A program made the translations under genes and the position numbers. Of a stretch of 64,000 nucleotides of DNA, positions 25,752 through 35,222 are shown one piece after another. Origin of the DNA: Pectobacterium parmentieri. Lineage in GTDB: Bacteria > Pseudomonadota > Gammaproteobacteria > Enterobacterales > Enterobacteriaceae. The stretch is from NCBI RefSeq assembly GCF_001742145.1, contig NZ_CP015749.1, positions 1,984,001 through 2,048,000 of the forward strand, given 5' to 3'. Each line of letters opens with the position of its first letter. The first letter of the stretch is position 1. The notes under the pieces were generated by a model. The model was given only the letters and a program-made list of their open reading frames with translations. It had not been told where the DNA came from and did no database searches.

Positions 25752-28025
25752 TTAATTAACGCTTTCCGCTTTACGTTTCTGCGCACTCTGGAAGCCATAC
25801 GTCAACTGTTGCGCTTCTTTATCCAATTCCACCGTAACAGAACCCCCATCCACCAGCGAACCAAACAGCAGCTCGTTGGCCAGCGGTTTCTTGAGGCTTT
25901 CCTGCATCACGCGCGCCATTGGCCGGGCACCCATCGCTTTGTCATAGCCTTTCTCGGCCAGCCAATCTCGCGCTTCATCACTGACTTCCAGTGATACGCC
26001 TTTCGCATCCAACTGCGCCTGAAGTTCAACGATAAATTTATCGACAACCTGCTGGATAACGTCGGTCGATAGGTGGTTGAACCAGATAATTCCATCCAGA
26101 CGGTTACGGAATTCCGGCGTAAACACCTTCTTGATCTCTTCCATCGCATCCGTACTGTTGTCCTGATGGATGATACCGATGGATTTACGCTGTGTTTCCC
26201 GCACGCCCGCATTGGTCGTCATAACAACAATGACATTGCGGAAATCCGCTTTGCGACCATTGTTGTCCGTCAGCGTACCGTTATCCATCACCTGCAACAG
26301 CAGGTTAAAGACGTCAGGGTGCGCTTTCTCGATCTCATCCAGCAGCAGCACCGCATGAGGATGCTTGATCACCGCATCCGTCAGCAGACCGCCCTGATCG
26401 TAGCCAACATAACCTGGAGGCGCACCAATCAGGCGACTGACGGTATGACGCTCCATGTATTCGGACATATCAAAGCGCAGCAGCTCAATATCCAGCGCCT
26501 TCGCCAATTGCAGCGTCACTTCCGTCTTACCGACACCTGTAGGGCCCGCGAACAGGAAGGACCCTACCGGCTTACGCTCCTGGCCTAACCCTGCACGGCT
26601 CATTTTGATGGACTCAGACAGCGCTTCAATTGCTTTATCCTGTCCAAACACCAGCATTTTCAGGCGATCGCTGAGATTCTTCAGCACGTCACGATCGCTG
26701 GCAGAAACCGTTTTCTCTGGAATACGGGCGATACGGGCGACGACCGATTCGATATCGCTCACGTTGACCGTTTTCTTACGTTTGCTGGCTGGCATCAGAC
26801 GGCTACGCGCACCTGCTTCATCAATCACATCGATGGCTTTATCCGGCAAATGGCGGTCATTGATATATTTCACCGCCAACTCTACCGCAGCACGAACGGC
26901 TTTTGAGGTATAGCGGACATCATGGTGAGACTCATATTTCGGCTTCAGGCCATTGATGATTTGTATGGTTTCTTCCACGCTGGGTTCAGTGATATCGATT
27001 TTTTGGAAACGACGCGCCAGCGCCCGATCCTTTTCAAAGATATTGCTGAACTCCTGATAGGTGGTGGATCCAATGACGCGGATCCTACCGCTGGAGAGTA
27101 GCGGTTTAATCAGGTTTGCGGCATCCACCTGACCACCTGATGCGGCACCCGCACCGATAATTGTGTGGATCTCATCAATGAACAGGATGCTATTTTTATC
27201 CTGTTCCAGTTGTTTCAACAGCGCCTTGAATCGTTTTTCAAAGTCACCGCGATATTTGGTGCCTGCCAGCAACGCACCAATGTCCAGCGAATACAGAGTG
27301 CATTCCGCCATCACTTCCGGTACATCACCTTGCACAATACGCCAGGCCAGCCCCTCTGCAATCGCGGTTTTACCCACGCCGGATTCACCGACCAGCAGCG
27401 GGTTATTCTTACGGCGGCGGCATAATACCTGAATCGTGCGCTCCAGTTCTTTCTCCCGGCCAATGAGCGGATCGATACCGCCAACGCGAGCCAGTTGATT
27501 CAGATTGGTGGTGAAGTTTTCCATACGATCTTCCCCTCCTGCCTGCTCTTCATTGACGGGACTTTCAGGGTTCGGTGCCTGATCGGTTTCTTCTTTACGC
27601 GTACCGTGAGAAATAAAGTTCACAACATCCAGACGGCTAACGTCATGCTTGCGCAGCAGATAGGCGGCCTGAGATTCCTGTTCGCTAAAAATGGCAACCA
27701 GAACGTTGGCACCAGACACTTCGCTGCGGCCAGAAGACTGCACATGAAAGACGGCGCGTTGCAATACGCGCTGGAAGCTGAGCGTCGGCTGAGTCTCACG
27801 CTCATCGTCACTCTGCGGTAATGTTGGTGTGGTCTGTTCAATGAAGGCTTCCAGTTCCTGGCGCAGTGCGGCTAAATCTACCGTACAGGCCTCCAACGCT
27901 TCACGCGCGGCCGGATTACTGAGCAGAGCCAGCAACAGGTGCTCCACGGTCATAAACTCGTGTCGGTGCTCACGCGCTCTGGCGAAAGCCATGTTGAGAC
28001 TGAGTTCCAGTTCTTGATTGAGCAT
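25752..28025 (-). CDS. clpA: ATP-dependent Clp protease ATP-binding subunit ClpA
   Basis: AAA+ unfoldase that feeds substrates to ClpP; cytoplasmic hexamer. About 757 residues: N-terminal Clp-N repeat domain (1-145) that docks ClpS, D1 ATPase with Walker A GESGVGKT, D2 ATPase with Walker A GPTGVGKT and the C-terminal D2-small domain. The start is ATG 28025 (MLNQELELSLNMAFARARE), as in E. coli; an in-frame codon at 28040 is not supported. It lies 29 bp after clpS on the same strand, so they are co-transcribed. Confidence 0.97.
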   Translation of the reverse strand: MLNQELELSLNMAFARAREHRHEFMTVEHLLLALLSNPAAREALEACTVDLAALRQELEAFIEQTTPTLPQSDDERETQPTLSFQRVLQRAVFHVQSSGRSEVSGANVLVAIFSEQESQAAYLLRKHDVSRLDVVNFISHGTRKEETDQAPNPESPVNEEQAGGEDRMENFTTNLNQLARVGGIDPLIGREKELERTIQVLCRRRKNNPLLVGESGVGKTAIAEGLAWRIVQGDVPEVMAECTLYSLDIGALLAGTKYRGDFEKRFKALLKQLEQDKNSILFIDEIHTIIGAGAASGGQVDAANLIKPLLSSGRIRVIGSTTYQEFSNIFEKDRALARRFQKIDITEPSVEETIQIINGLKPKYESHHDVRYTSKAVRAAVELAVKYINDRHLPDKAIDVIDEAGARSRLMPASKRKKTVNVSDIESVVARIARIPEKTVSASDRDVLKNLSDRLKMLVFGQDKAIEALSESIKMSRAGLGQERKPVGSFLFAGPTGVGKTEVTLQLAKALDIELLRFDMSEYMERHTVSRLIGAPPGYVGYDQGGLLTDAVIKHPHAVLLLDEIEKAHPDVFNLLLQVMDNGTLTDNNGRKADFRNVIVVMTTNAGVRETQRKSIGIIHQDNSTDAMEEIKKVFTPEFRNRLDGIIWFNHLSTDVIQQVVDKFIVELQAQLDAKGVSLEVSDEARDWLAEKGYDKAMGARPMARVMQESLKKPLANELLFGSLVDGGSVTVELDKEAQQLTYGFQSAQKRKAESVN

Positions 28026-28054
28026 AGGCACCTCTCCCAATAAATCGCCTGACT

Positions 28055-28375
28055 TCAGGCTTTTTCCAGCGTACAGAGCAGCGGGTGCTCGTTTTCTCTG
28101 GCATAACGATTGACTTGTACGACCTTGGTCTCAGCCACTTCAGCGCTGAATACGCCACAAATTGCTTTACCCTGATAATGCACAGTTAACATAAGCTGTG
28201 TGGCACGTTCAATATCATAAGAAAAGAACTTTTGCAGAACGTCAATAACAAATTCCATCGGGGTGTAATCATCATTATTCAACACCACGTTATACATGGA
28301 TGGCGGCTGCAATTTTTCTTTCTGTTTATCAGCGGTCAGGTTCTCAGATTGTGACCACGTGCTGTTGTTTCCCAT
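28055..28375 (-). CDS. clpS: ClpAP adaptor ClpS
   Basis: 106-residue adaptor that binds N-degron substrates and hands them to ClpA. The motif [21 protein letters not shown] at about 28-48 carries the N-end-residue pocket and the ClpA contact; the N-terminal ~25 residues are the flexible tail. It works in the same pathway as Aat, encoded about 4 kb away. First gene of the clpS-clpA operon. Confidence 0.97.
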   Translation of the reverse strand: MGNNSTWSQSENLTADKQKEKLQPPSMYNVVLNNDDYTPMEFVIDVLQKFFSYDIERATQLMLTVHYQGKAICGVFSAEVAETKVVQVNRYARENEHPLLCTLEKA

Positions 28376-28430
28376 TCTCTATCCACATCATGTAACGAAT
28401 ATCGTGACTCACGACATTGGTCTGTTTATT

Positions 28431-28488
28431 CCCAATAAATCCGAGAAGCAGGAAATGAGCACCTGCGACTTGAAAGATGACGGGTATC
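28431..28488. repeat. Degenerate short ERIC copy
   Basis: CCAATAAATCCGAGAAGCAGG at the left and GCACCTGCGACTTGAAAGAT followed by GACGGGTAT at the right resemble the two ERIC ends. The core between them is missing, leaving about 58 bp. Confidence 0.5.
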
Positions 28489-28519
28489 TCTTAATGCTGG
28501 CCATTTAAGTCTGGTTTTA

Positions 28520-28575
28520 GGGGGAAACACGGGGATGAGGCTCCCGTAGGGATGCCTCGCACCGTGGTAGCCCCC
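28520..28575. ncRNA. Nested hairpin element of unknown function
   Basis: Four stacked stems in order: GGGGG (28520-28524) with CCCCC (28571-28575); CACGG (28528-28532) with CCGTG (28562-28566); GAGGC (28537-28541) with GCCTC (28554-28558); and TCCC with GGGA (28542-28552) around GTA. The pairing is too regular for chance and suggests a structured RNA or a folded mobile repeat. No promoter or terminator was assigned and no known family recognised, so the ncRNA label is tentative. Confidence 0.4.
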
Positions 28576-28716
28576 GGTATCTCGATCCTTAAACGATCGA
28601 CATTACGGGTATCTCTACATTTACAGTAGCACGTCTACTTTTTATTTTACCACCTGAGGGAATAAATGGTTCCCGGAAAGTAAAATTCAAGGGCAACACT
28701 CGATATCGTGATTACG

Positions 28717-28732
28717 CCCCGCGATCGCGGGG
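28717..28732. repeat. 16-bp perfect palindrome CCCCGCGATCGCGGGG
   Basis: Perfect dyad about 190 bp upstream of cspD, with GCGATCGC at its centre. It may be a protein-binding site or a small cruciform; no known regulator was matched. Confidence 0.55.
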
Positions 28733-28923
28733 ACGCCAATAGCGTTATCTGCATCAAACTTTGACAAACTCCCTCACCCACCACACGGTAGATTGCTTGA
28801 CGTCGGGATCGATTTCACTAAAGTGTACGGATGAATTGATGAGGTTTTAATCAATTCGTATTCGTAGTAACCAAATAACCACACCTTACTGAAAAAGAAT
28901 ACTCTTGCGAAGGATGTCAATGC

Positions 28924-29145
28924 ATGGAGACAGGTACTGTTAAATGGTTCAATAATGCCAAAGGGTTTGGTTTTATCTGTCCAGAAGGGGGCGGTGACGA
29001 TATCTTCGCACACTACTCAACTATTCAGATGGATGGCTACCGAACGCTAAAAGCCGGACAGGTTGTCAGGTTTGACGTACATCAAGGGCCGAAAGGCAAT
29101 CACGCTTGCCTGATCGTCCCACAAATCGTCGAGGCCATATCCTGA
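28924..29145 (+). CDS. cspD: Cold shock-like protein CspD
   Basis: 73-residue CSD-fold protein. In E. coli, CspD is induced in stationary phase and inhibits DNA replication rather than responding to cold. RNP1 motif KGFGFICPE and RNP2-like DIFAHYS are present, and the sequence matches CspD rather than CspA ([12 protein letters not shown]). Divergent from clpS, as in E. coli. Confidence 0.95.
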   Translation: METGTVKWFNNAKGFGFICPEGGGDDIFAHYSTIQMDGYRTLKAGQVVRFDVHQGPKGNHACLIVPQIVEAIS

Positions 29146-29259
29146 CTCCTTCCACACCCTACACATCTATACAGAACACGCGACGATAACCAGTAAAAAT
29201 TAATACGATGCGACAAATGCCGTTCACCTACTGAACGGCATTTTTATCATTGCATCACA

Positions 29260-30924
29260 TTAATCTGCACGCCCACGAGCCAGCCACAGCACGCGAGAGA
29301 ACATGCTACGAATGAGCGGAGGGATCGCATCGCTGCCCATGGCCGCCGCCTCCATCGCGACTTCAATCGCCAAATCAGGCTTGGATGAACGATGGATCGC
29401 CTTGATGATGATTTTATGCATCGACAGCGGTACTTTCTCCGGCAACTGTGCGATGCGGTGATAAACTTGGCTAAATCCCTCGCGATACATATAGTGCTCC
29501 ATATCCGATGCTGGCAAGACGGTCAGATGATCGCGTTCACTCTCGTTCTGCGCAGATAGCAGGCTTCTTGCCGTCGCCGCATATTTTTTCCCTGCATCAT
29601 CGCCATCGACCAGCACATGCCATTCAATTCCCATACGGTGTGCGAACCTCAACAATGGCCGGATACCTGACTGGGCAAACTCAATCACTTTCACCCCTTC
29701 CGCCTCAAAATGATGGCCGCACTGGCGTGCCAGTTCATTCAACATCCAGACTTCTGTCTCTCCTTCAACCAACAGCCAGCAACGGGCAAAAAGCGAAGCC
29801 GGTCGATTCAGGCGAATGTGAAAAGCGATACGTCGACTGTCCTCCGCGCTCATTCCCTGACGGCCAATACGATATGTCGCAACGCGTGAAGATTCCCGCA
29901 CCAAACGACACACCTGTTCCATCGGCACCAACGACAGTAATTCCCCTGAGTTGGTCGTCGTCACTTTCTGGAGCGGCAGTTGCGTCAGGAGTCCCCAGGC
30001 AACGGACAGCATAATCGGGTGCAGCCGGGTTTCCGGGTCTTCAATCAGCAAGAGCGGACGCGCGTGCGGATCCAACGCTACGGAACCTTTCGCCTGTAAC
30101 AGCGTGGAGAACAGTTCTAGCAGGATAATTCGGCGACTGCGGCTGTTGGGATCGGCAATCAGGCGGTTAATGTTGTCCAGCGATCGCCACGATTTACCAT
30201 TGTGTGTTCGCGCATGACGATGATGACGGCGATCGTTACCCGTGGCGTTCTGCTCGGAAAAATAGTGCTCCAGCAGTTGCCGCATCGCCACCAAGCCTTG
30301 ACGCAATTCTTTATCCGTCAATTTCTGCGGATTTTGCACCAACTCTCGCATCAGTTGCTCAAACTGCTGGGCCAGTTTTTCATTACTGTTATCTAACGTC
30401 GCCGCCAACGTCCCAGAACGCAAACGCCGCATAAAACGCGCATCGCGCAGCCGCAGTACTGGATGCAGGCGGACGATTTCTCTGGCCAGTTCATCAATAT
30501 CATCTAGCGGTATCGGGTGCCCATTGGCGTCCAGAAAGCTGCGCCAGGTGAATACCGATTGGCTTTCATCCACCTCCCCCTCCAGCCGATAAAAAACGCG
30601 ATATAGCGACGCGTCGCCTTCCACCCAAACGGGGCTCAGCGAACGATAACGAGGAGAGAGATGATGACCGGGAGCGGTTTCACAAAAAGTGAAAATAACC
30701 TGAAGGTGTTTTTCCCGACTGTTTTCATCCCCCGGGGTGAAGTGAAAGTCCTGCATATCAAAATGGTAAAGCGGCAATGTGGGTGCCAGCAGCAGCGAAA
30801 GCGCATCCAACAGACTGGATTTCCCCCAGGCGTTCTCACCAATCAGCACATTATTCTCGTCCAGTATCAGTGACAGACGATTGATTCCCCGAAATCCCAG
30901 GATTTCAATACTTTCCAGATGCAT
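29260..30924 (-). CDS. ybjD: OLD-family ATPase/nuclease-like protein YbjD
   Basis: About 554 residues. N-terminal ABC/SMC-like ATPase with Walker A GENAWGKSSLLDAL at about 30-43 and Walker B LLLIEDPETRLHP; C-terminal TOPRIM region with LLVEGETEVWMLNEL and HVLVDGDDAGKKY, giving the overall architecture of OLD-family endonucleases. It closely resembles E. coli YbjD, whose cellular role is not defined. The start was set at ATG 30924 (MHLESIEILGFRG) with an AGGAG ribosome-binding site; the frame continues upstream to 31011. Confidence 0.93.
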   Translation of the reverse strand: MHLESIEILGFRGINRLSLILDENNVLIGENAWGKSSLLDALSLLLAPTLPLYHFDMQDFHFTPGDENSREKHLQVIFTFCETAPGHHLSPRYRSLSPVWVEGDASLYRVFYRLEGEVDESQSVFTWRSFLDANGHPIPLDDIDELAREIVRLHPVLRLRDARFMRRLRSGTLAATLDNSNEKLAQQFEQLMRELVQNPQKLTDKELRQGLVAMRQLLEHYFSEQNATGNDRRHHRHARTHNGKSWRSLDNINRLIADPNSRSRRIILLELFSTLLQAKGSVALDPHARPLLLIEDPETRLHPIMLSVAWGLLTQLPLQKVTTTNSGELLSLVPMEQVCRLVRESSRVATYRIGRQGMSAEDSRRIAFHIRLNRPASLFARCWLLVEGETEVWMLNELARQCGHHFEAEGVKVIEFAQSGIRPLLRFAHRMGIEWHVLVDGDDAGKKYAATARSLLSAQNESERDHLTVLPASDMEHYMYREGFSQVYHRIAQLPEKVPLSMHKIIIKAIHRSSKPDLAIEVAMEAAAMGSDAIPPLIRSMFSRVLWLARGRAD

Positions 30925-31157
30925 CCTTCTCTCCTGTAGCGACTGCCTGCGGTTTTCTGCTGTCAGGATGGCCATTGTGTAGAACATCCTGCCAAACAGC
31001 GCTTTACTCACTCCGATAATTTGTTTAATTTTAATAGATTATCGTATTTCTTCCCGCCAAGTGTAGCCGATGAATCCCATGTCTGACGGCGGCAACCCCG
31101 GCAACCTTAACATACGGGTTAACACCGTTTTTCTCGCGTAAGGACATCAATTCTGTG

Positions 31158-32057
31158 ATGTATTCAGGATTATTAATTATTTTATTGCCGCTCATCATTG
31201 GCTATCTGGTGCCGCTGCGTGCCAAAAAAGCATTACAGTTGGTTAACCAATTACTGGGTTGGATGGTGTACGTTATTCTGTTTTTGATGGGAATGAGCCT
31301 GGCCTTTCTGGAAGACCTCAGCAGCAATTTATTACTGATCTTTCGCTACGCCGCCGTCTTCGCATTTTGCATTCTCGTAGCAAACGGCATTGCACTGTGG
31401 CTGTGGGAAAAACGTAGCGTATGGCACAGCAAATTTAAAAACGCCGCCCCGCTTTCCCGCCTGCATATGATCCTTGAATCGTTCACTCTCTGCGGCGTGG
31501 TCTTCGGTGGATTTTTGCTGGGATTAACACAATGGTCAGGATTCACTTACGCCAGCCAAGGCAGCGAATACGCGCTGATTTTTCTGCTATTTCTGGTCGG
31601 TATTCAATTGCGTAACAGCGGGATGACGCTGCGTCAGATCGTATTAAACCGTCGCGGGTTGGTCATTGCGCTCATCGTCGGAATCAGCGCACTCGGCGGC
31701 GGCCTGCTTGCCGCGTGGATGCTGGGACTTCCGCTGAAAACCGGTCTGGCGATGGCATCCGGCTATGGGTGGTATTCGCTATCAGGTATTCTGCTGACCG
31801 ACGCCCTCGGGCCTGTCATCGGCAGCGCGGCGTTTTTCAACGACCTGATTCGCGAACTGCTGGCCATTATGCTGGTTCCGGCATTGGCGCAGTGCAACCG
31901 CTCATGTGCATTAGGCCTTTGCGGCGCGACGTCGATGGATTTCACGTTGCCCGTATTGCAGCGCAGCGCGGGTGTCGATATCGTACCGGCTGCCATCGTG
32001 CACGGTTTTTTATTAAGCCTCGCAGCCCCCATATTGATGGCATTCTTTACCTCCTAA
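31158..32057 (+). CDS. lysO: L-lysine exporter LysO
   Basis: Inner-membrane lysine (and thialysine) exporter, formerly YbjE. 299 residues as in E. coli, with about eight hydrophobic segments. The blocks FLVGIQLRNSGMTLRQIVLNRRG and GWYSLSGILLTDALGPVIGSAAFFND are family hallmarks. The ATG at 31158 is chosen over the adjacent GTG at 31155. In E. coli the gene is under ArgP control; I did not identify a defined operator here. Divergent from ybjD. Confidence 0.95.
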   Translation: MYSGLLIILLPLIIGYLVPLRAKKALQLVNQLLGWMVYVILFLMGMSLAFLEDLSSNLLLIFRYAAVFAFCILVANGIALWLWEKRSVWHSKFKNAAPLSRLHMILESFTLCGVVFGGFLLGLTQWSGFTYASQGSEYALIFLLFLVGIQLRNSGMTLRQIVLNRRGLVIALIVGISALGGGLLAAWMLGLPLKTGLAMASGYGWYSLSGILLTDALGPVIGSAAFFNDLIRELLAIMLVPALAQCNRSCALGLCGATSMDFTLPVLQRSAGVDIVPAAIVHGFLLSLAAPILMAFFTS

Positions 32058-32132
32058 GCGCTCTCGCATCATCGTTTTCCTCCTCGTTTATCGGCTGTGA
32101 TTGAGAGTGATTTTCATTGCCCATCGCCAAAC

Positions 32133-32229
32133 TTGCGCTAAATCAAATTTACCTAAAGTTGCAGTAAAAAAGCCTTTTTACCTGCCTCGGCTGACACTAT
32201 GCTTTAAACAAGCATTTTAAATGCAACTT
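32133..32229 (+). promoter_or_regulatory. hcp promoter region with FNR- and NsrR-like sites
   Basis: TTGCG-CTAA-ATCAA at 32133-32146 fits the FNR consensus TTGAT-N4-ATCAA with a perfect right half. TATGCT at 32198-32203 is a candidate -10. AAGCATTTTAAATGCAACTT at 32210-32229 is a close match to the NsrR dyad and would cover the transcription start. This predicts anaerobic activation by FNR and repression relieved by nitric oxide. Confidence 0.75.
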
Positions 32230-32246
32230 AAAAAAAGGAAGTCATT

Positions 32247-33899
32247 ATGTTTTGTGTGCAATGTGAACAAACGATTCGTACCCCTGTTGGAAACGGCTGC
32301 TCTTACGCGCAGGGCATGTGCGGTAAAACCGCAGAAACCTCCGACCTGCAAGACCTGTTGGTCGCTGTGTTGCAAGGGCTTTCTGCCTGGGCGCTGAAAG
32401 CACGCGAGCTGGATATTATCGATCATGATGTCGACAGTTTTGCGCCACGCGCCTTCTTCTCTACGTTGACCAACGTTAATTTCGATTCCCAACGTATTAT
32501 TGGCTACGCACAGGAAGCCATCACGCTGCGTGAATCGCTGGCAGTTCGCTGCCGCCTACACGACGCAACGGTGACCGTTGATCACCCAATGGCGGCACTG
32601 CAACTCGCTGGCAACGATATTCCGACCTTACTGCAACAGGCAGAAGACTTTGCGCTGGATAGCGATAAAGCCAGCATCGGTGATGACGTTCACGGCTTAC
32701 GCATGCTGAACCTCTACGGCCTGAAAGGGGCAGCAGCCTATATGGAGCACGCCCACGTTCTTGGTCAGTATGACAACGCACTCTATGCCGAATATCATGC
32801 TTTCATGGCGTGGTTGGGCACACACCCAGCCGATGTCGATACCCTGCTGAACAACGCAATGGGCATCGGTAAAATGAACTTCAACGTCATGGCAATCCTC
32901 GACCGTGGCGAAACCGATGCTTACGGCCACCCACAGCCGACCTCTGTTAACGTGCGCCCGATTGCCGGCAAAGCCATTCTGATTTCAGGTCATGACCTGA
33001 AAGACCTGCGTATGCTGCTGGAGCAAACCGAAGGCACTGGCGTGAATATTTATACGCACGGCGAGATGCTGCCTGCACACGGTTACCCAGAGCTGAAAAA
33101 ATTCAAGCATCTGGCAGGCAACTACGGCAGCGGCTGGCAGAACCAACAGACTGAGTTTGCCAAATTCCCTGGCGCGATCGTCATGACATCTAACTGCATT
33201 ATCGATCCTAACGTAGGCAACTACGGCGATCGTATCTGGACGCGCAGCATCGTCGGCTGGCCGGGCGTGAACCATTTGGAAGGCGACGATTTCAGCCCGG
33301 TGATCAAACAGGCACAAGGTCTGGCTGGCTTCCCGTACAGCGAAATTGAGCACATGATCACCGTCGGCTTTGGTCGTGAAACCTTACTGAGCGCCGCCGA
33401 TACCGTGATCGACCTGGTTGCACAGAAAAAACTGCGCCACGTCTTCCTCGTTGGTGGATGTGATGGCAGCCGTGAAGAGCGTAGTTACTTCACCGACTTT
33501 ACGCTGAACGTTCCACAAGACTGCCTGATCATGACACTGGCATGCGGTAAATACCGTTTCAACAAACTGGACTTCGGTACGCTGGAAGGCCTGCCACGTC
33601 TGCTGGATGTCGGCCAATGTAACGATGCCTACGCGGCCATTATTCTAGCCGTCAAACTGGCGGAAAAACTGGGCTGCGGCGTCAACGACCTGCCGCTGAG
33701 TCTGGTACTGTCGTGGTTTGAACAGAAAGCCATTGTCATCCTGCTAACCCTGCTGTCTCTCGGCGTGAAGAACATTTACACCGGGCCAACTGCACCGGGC
33801 TTCCTGACGGACAATCTGCTTGCCATTCTGAACGACAAATTCGGTATGCGGGCGATTACCACCGTTGAACAAGACATGAACACCATTCTGGCCGCTTGA
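32247..33899 (+). CDS. hcp: Hydroxylamine reductase (hybrid cluster protein)
   Basis: Hybrid [4Fe-2O-2S] cluster protein acting as nitric oxide reductase and S-nitrosylase/hydroxylamine reductase in anaerobic nitrosative stress. 550 residues. N-terminal cysteines C3-x2-C6-x11-C18-x6-C25 mark the enterobacterial class II form with a [2Fe-2S] cluster. Downstream Cys/His/Glu ligands of the hybrid cluster lie in the conserved MTSNCIIDP and [18 protein letters not shown] blocks. AAGGA precedes the ATG. Its electron donor Hcr is encoded next. Confidence 0.97.
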   Translation: MFCVQCEQTIRTPVGNGCSYAQGMCGKTAETSDLQDLLVAVLQGLSAWALKARELDIIDHDVDSFAPRAFFSTLTNVNFDSQRIIGYAQEAITLRESLAVRCRLHDATVTVDHPMAALQLAGNDIPTLLQQAEDFALDSDKASIGDDVHGLRMLNLYGLKGAAAYMEHAHVLGQYDNALYAEYHAFMAWLGTHPADVDTLLNNAMGIGKMNFNVMAILDRGETDAYGHPQPTSVNVRPIAGKAILISGHDLKDLRMLLEQTEGTGVNIYTHGEMLPAHGYPELKKFKHLAGNYGSGWQNQQTEFAKFPGAIVMTSNCIIDPNVGNYGDRIWTRSIVGWPGVNHLEGDDFSPVIKQAQGLAGFPYSEIEHMITVGFGRETLLSAADTVIDLVAQKKLRHVFLVGGCDGSREERSYFTDFTLNVPQDCLIMTLACGKYRFNKLDFGTLEGLPRLLDVGQCNDAYAAIILAVKLAEKLGCGVNDLPLSLVLSWFEQKAIVILLTLLSLGVKNIYTGPTAPGFLTDNLLAILNDKFGMRAITTVEQDMNTILAA

Positions 33900-33939
33900 T
33901 GAATCAACGCGGACGGAGGAGCGCGTTCCTCGTCACGCG

Positions 33940-33969
33940 GCGTGAGGTATCAGCACTGATGCCTCACGC
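33940..33969. repeat. Hairpin between hcp and hcr
   Basis: GCGTGAGGTATCA (33940-33952) pairs with TGATGCCTCACGC (33957-33969), 13 bp with one G-T pair and loop GCAC. No T-tract follows; probably an intercistronic processing or stability hairpin. Confidence 0.6.
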
Positions 33970-34038
33970 TAAGCCCACCGTCTTATGGGCCGCTATCTTT
34001 ACACGCTTCACCGTATCCGTTTGTTATGGAGATTGACT

Positions 34039-35064
34039 ATGACGATGCCAGTACCACACGCTGGGCCGACACCGCTTTGTTCTAACCGCATGCAGGTGCA
34101 CTCGATTACCCAGGAAACGCCGGATGTCTGGACGATATCACTGGTTAATCATGATTTTTATCCGTATCAACCGGGTCAGTATGCACTCGTCAGCATCGCT
34201 AACAGCGAGGAGACGTTACGCGCTTATACGATCTCTTCTTCGCCGGGCCTCAGCCGTTTCATTACCTTGACGGTGAGAAGATTGGATGACGGCGTCGGTT
34301 CCCGCTGGCTGACTCAAACGCTAAAAGTCGGTGATTATCTGTGGCTGTCCGATGCTCAGGGCGAATTTACCTGCGCCAACGCAGTCAGCGATCGTTACCT
34401 GATGGCCGCAGCAGGCTGCGGCGTCACACCGATTATGTCGATGTGCCGCTGGCTGCTGGCAAACAAACCGCAAACCGATATCCACGTTATCTTCAACGTG
34501 CGCAACCCGCAGCAGGTGATTTTTGCCAACGAATGGCAAGATCTGGTGCAGCGTTACCCGCAGCAACTGCATCTTACATTGATGGCAGAATTTGACGCGG
34601 CACCCGGTTTCCTCGCCGGACGCGTCAGCGGCGATCTACTTGTCGAACGCGTGCCGGATATCACCAGCCGCACCGTGATGACCTGTGGCCCCGCGCCGTA
34701 CATGAACCAGATTGAAACCCTGAGTCAACAGCTTGGCGTAGCGTCAAACCGCATCTTTAAAGAGCAGTTCCGCCCGGCAGATGAAATCGTAGATGAGGAT
34801 GCCGATCAGCTCACGCTGACCATCAGTCGTCCGCTGAAGAATCTGCGTGTGCCAGTGGGCATCAGCCTGCTAGCCGCGCTGGAGGCCAATAAGGTGCAGG
34901 TTCTTGCCGCTTGCCGTGCCGGTGTTTGCGGGAGCTGTAAAACCCGCGTGCTGTCCGGCAATTACACCACCAGCAGTACTATGACGCTAACACCAGCCGA
35001 GATCGAACAAGGTTATGTTTTGGCCTGTAGTTGCCAGTTGCAAGGCGACACCGTTCTGGCCTGA
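34039..35064 (+). CDS. hcr: NADH oxidoreductase Hcr
   Basis: FAD and [2Fe-2S] reductase that passes electrons from NADH to Hcp. 341 residues: FAD domain with RAYTISSSPG, NAD domain with AAAGCGVTPIMSM, and a C-terminal plant-type ferredoxin domain with ACRAGVCGSCKTRV and a distal ACSC. The start was placed at ATG 34039 (MTMPVPHAG) with ribosome-binding site GGAGATTGACT; the upstream open frame from 33985 lacks homology. In E. coli poxB and ltaE come next; here ybjT follows directly. Confidence 0.95.
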   Translation: MTMPVPHAGPTPLCSNRMQVHSITQETPDVWTISLVNHDFYPYQPGQYALVSIANSEETLRAYTISSSPGLSRFITLTVRRLDDGVGSRWLTQTLKVGDYLWLSDAQGEFTCANAVSDRYLMAAAGCGVTPIMSMCRWLLANKPQTDIHVIFNVRNPQQVIFANEWQDLVQRYPQQLHLTLMAEFDAAPGFLAGRVSGDLLVERVPDITSRTVMTCGPAPYMNQIETLSQQLGVASNRIFKEQFRPADEIVDEDADQLTLTISRPLKNLRVPVGISLLAALEANKVQVLAACRAGVCGSCKTRVLSGNYTTSSTMTLTPAEIEQGYVLACSCQLQGDTVLA

Positions 35065-35222
35065 TACCCTCCTCGTTTTACCCCCTTCTGCCTGATAGCA
35101 CCTGCTATCGGGCAGGTAGGTCATGTTAAATATCCCCCTGTTGTCACACACTTTTCCTCACTTTCTTCTTTTTCCCCGTTATAGTAAGCCATGGTTATAT
35201 TTTGCTATGGAGCCACTGCCGC

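Larger units (their letters stand above)
28376..28923. other. Intergenic region clpS-cspD
   Basis: 548 bp without a protein gene. From left to right it holds a degenerate ERIC copy (about 28431-28488), a nested hairpin (28520-28575), three copies of GGTATCTC (28483, 28576, 28608), a 16-bp perfect palindrome (28717-28732) and the presumed cspD promoter and leader (28750-28923). Confidence 0.6.

Noticed and set aside
31012-31157. Lysine riboswitch upstream of lysO
   Set aside because: The interval is too short and shows no L-box-like conserved core.
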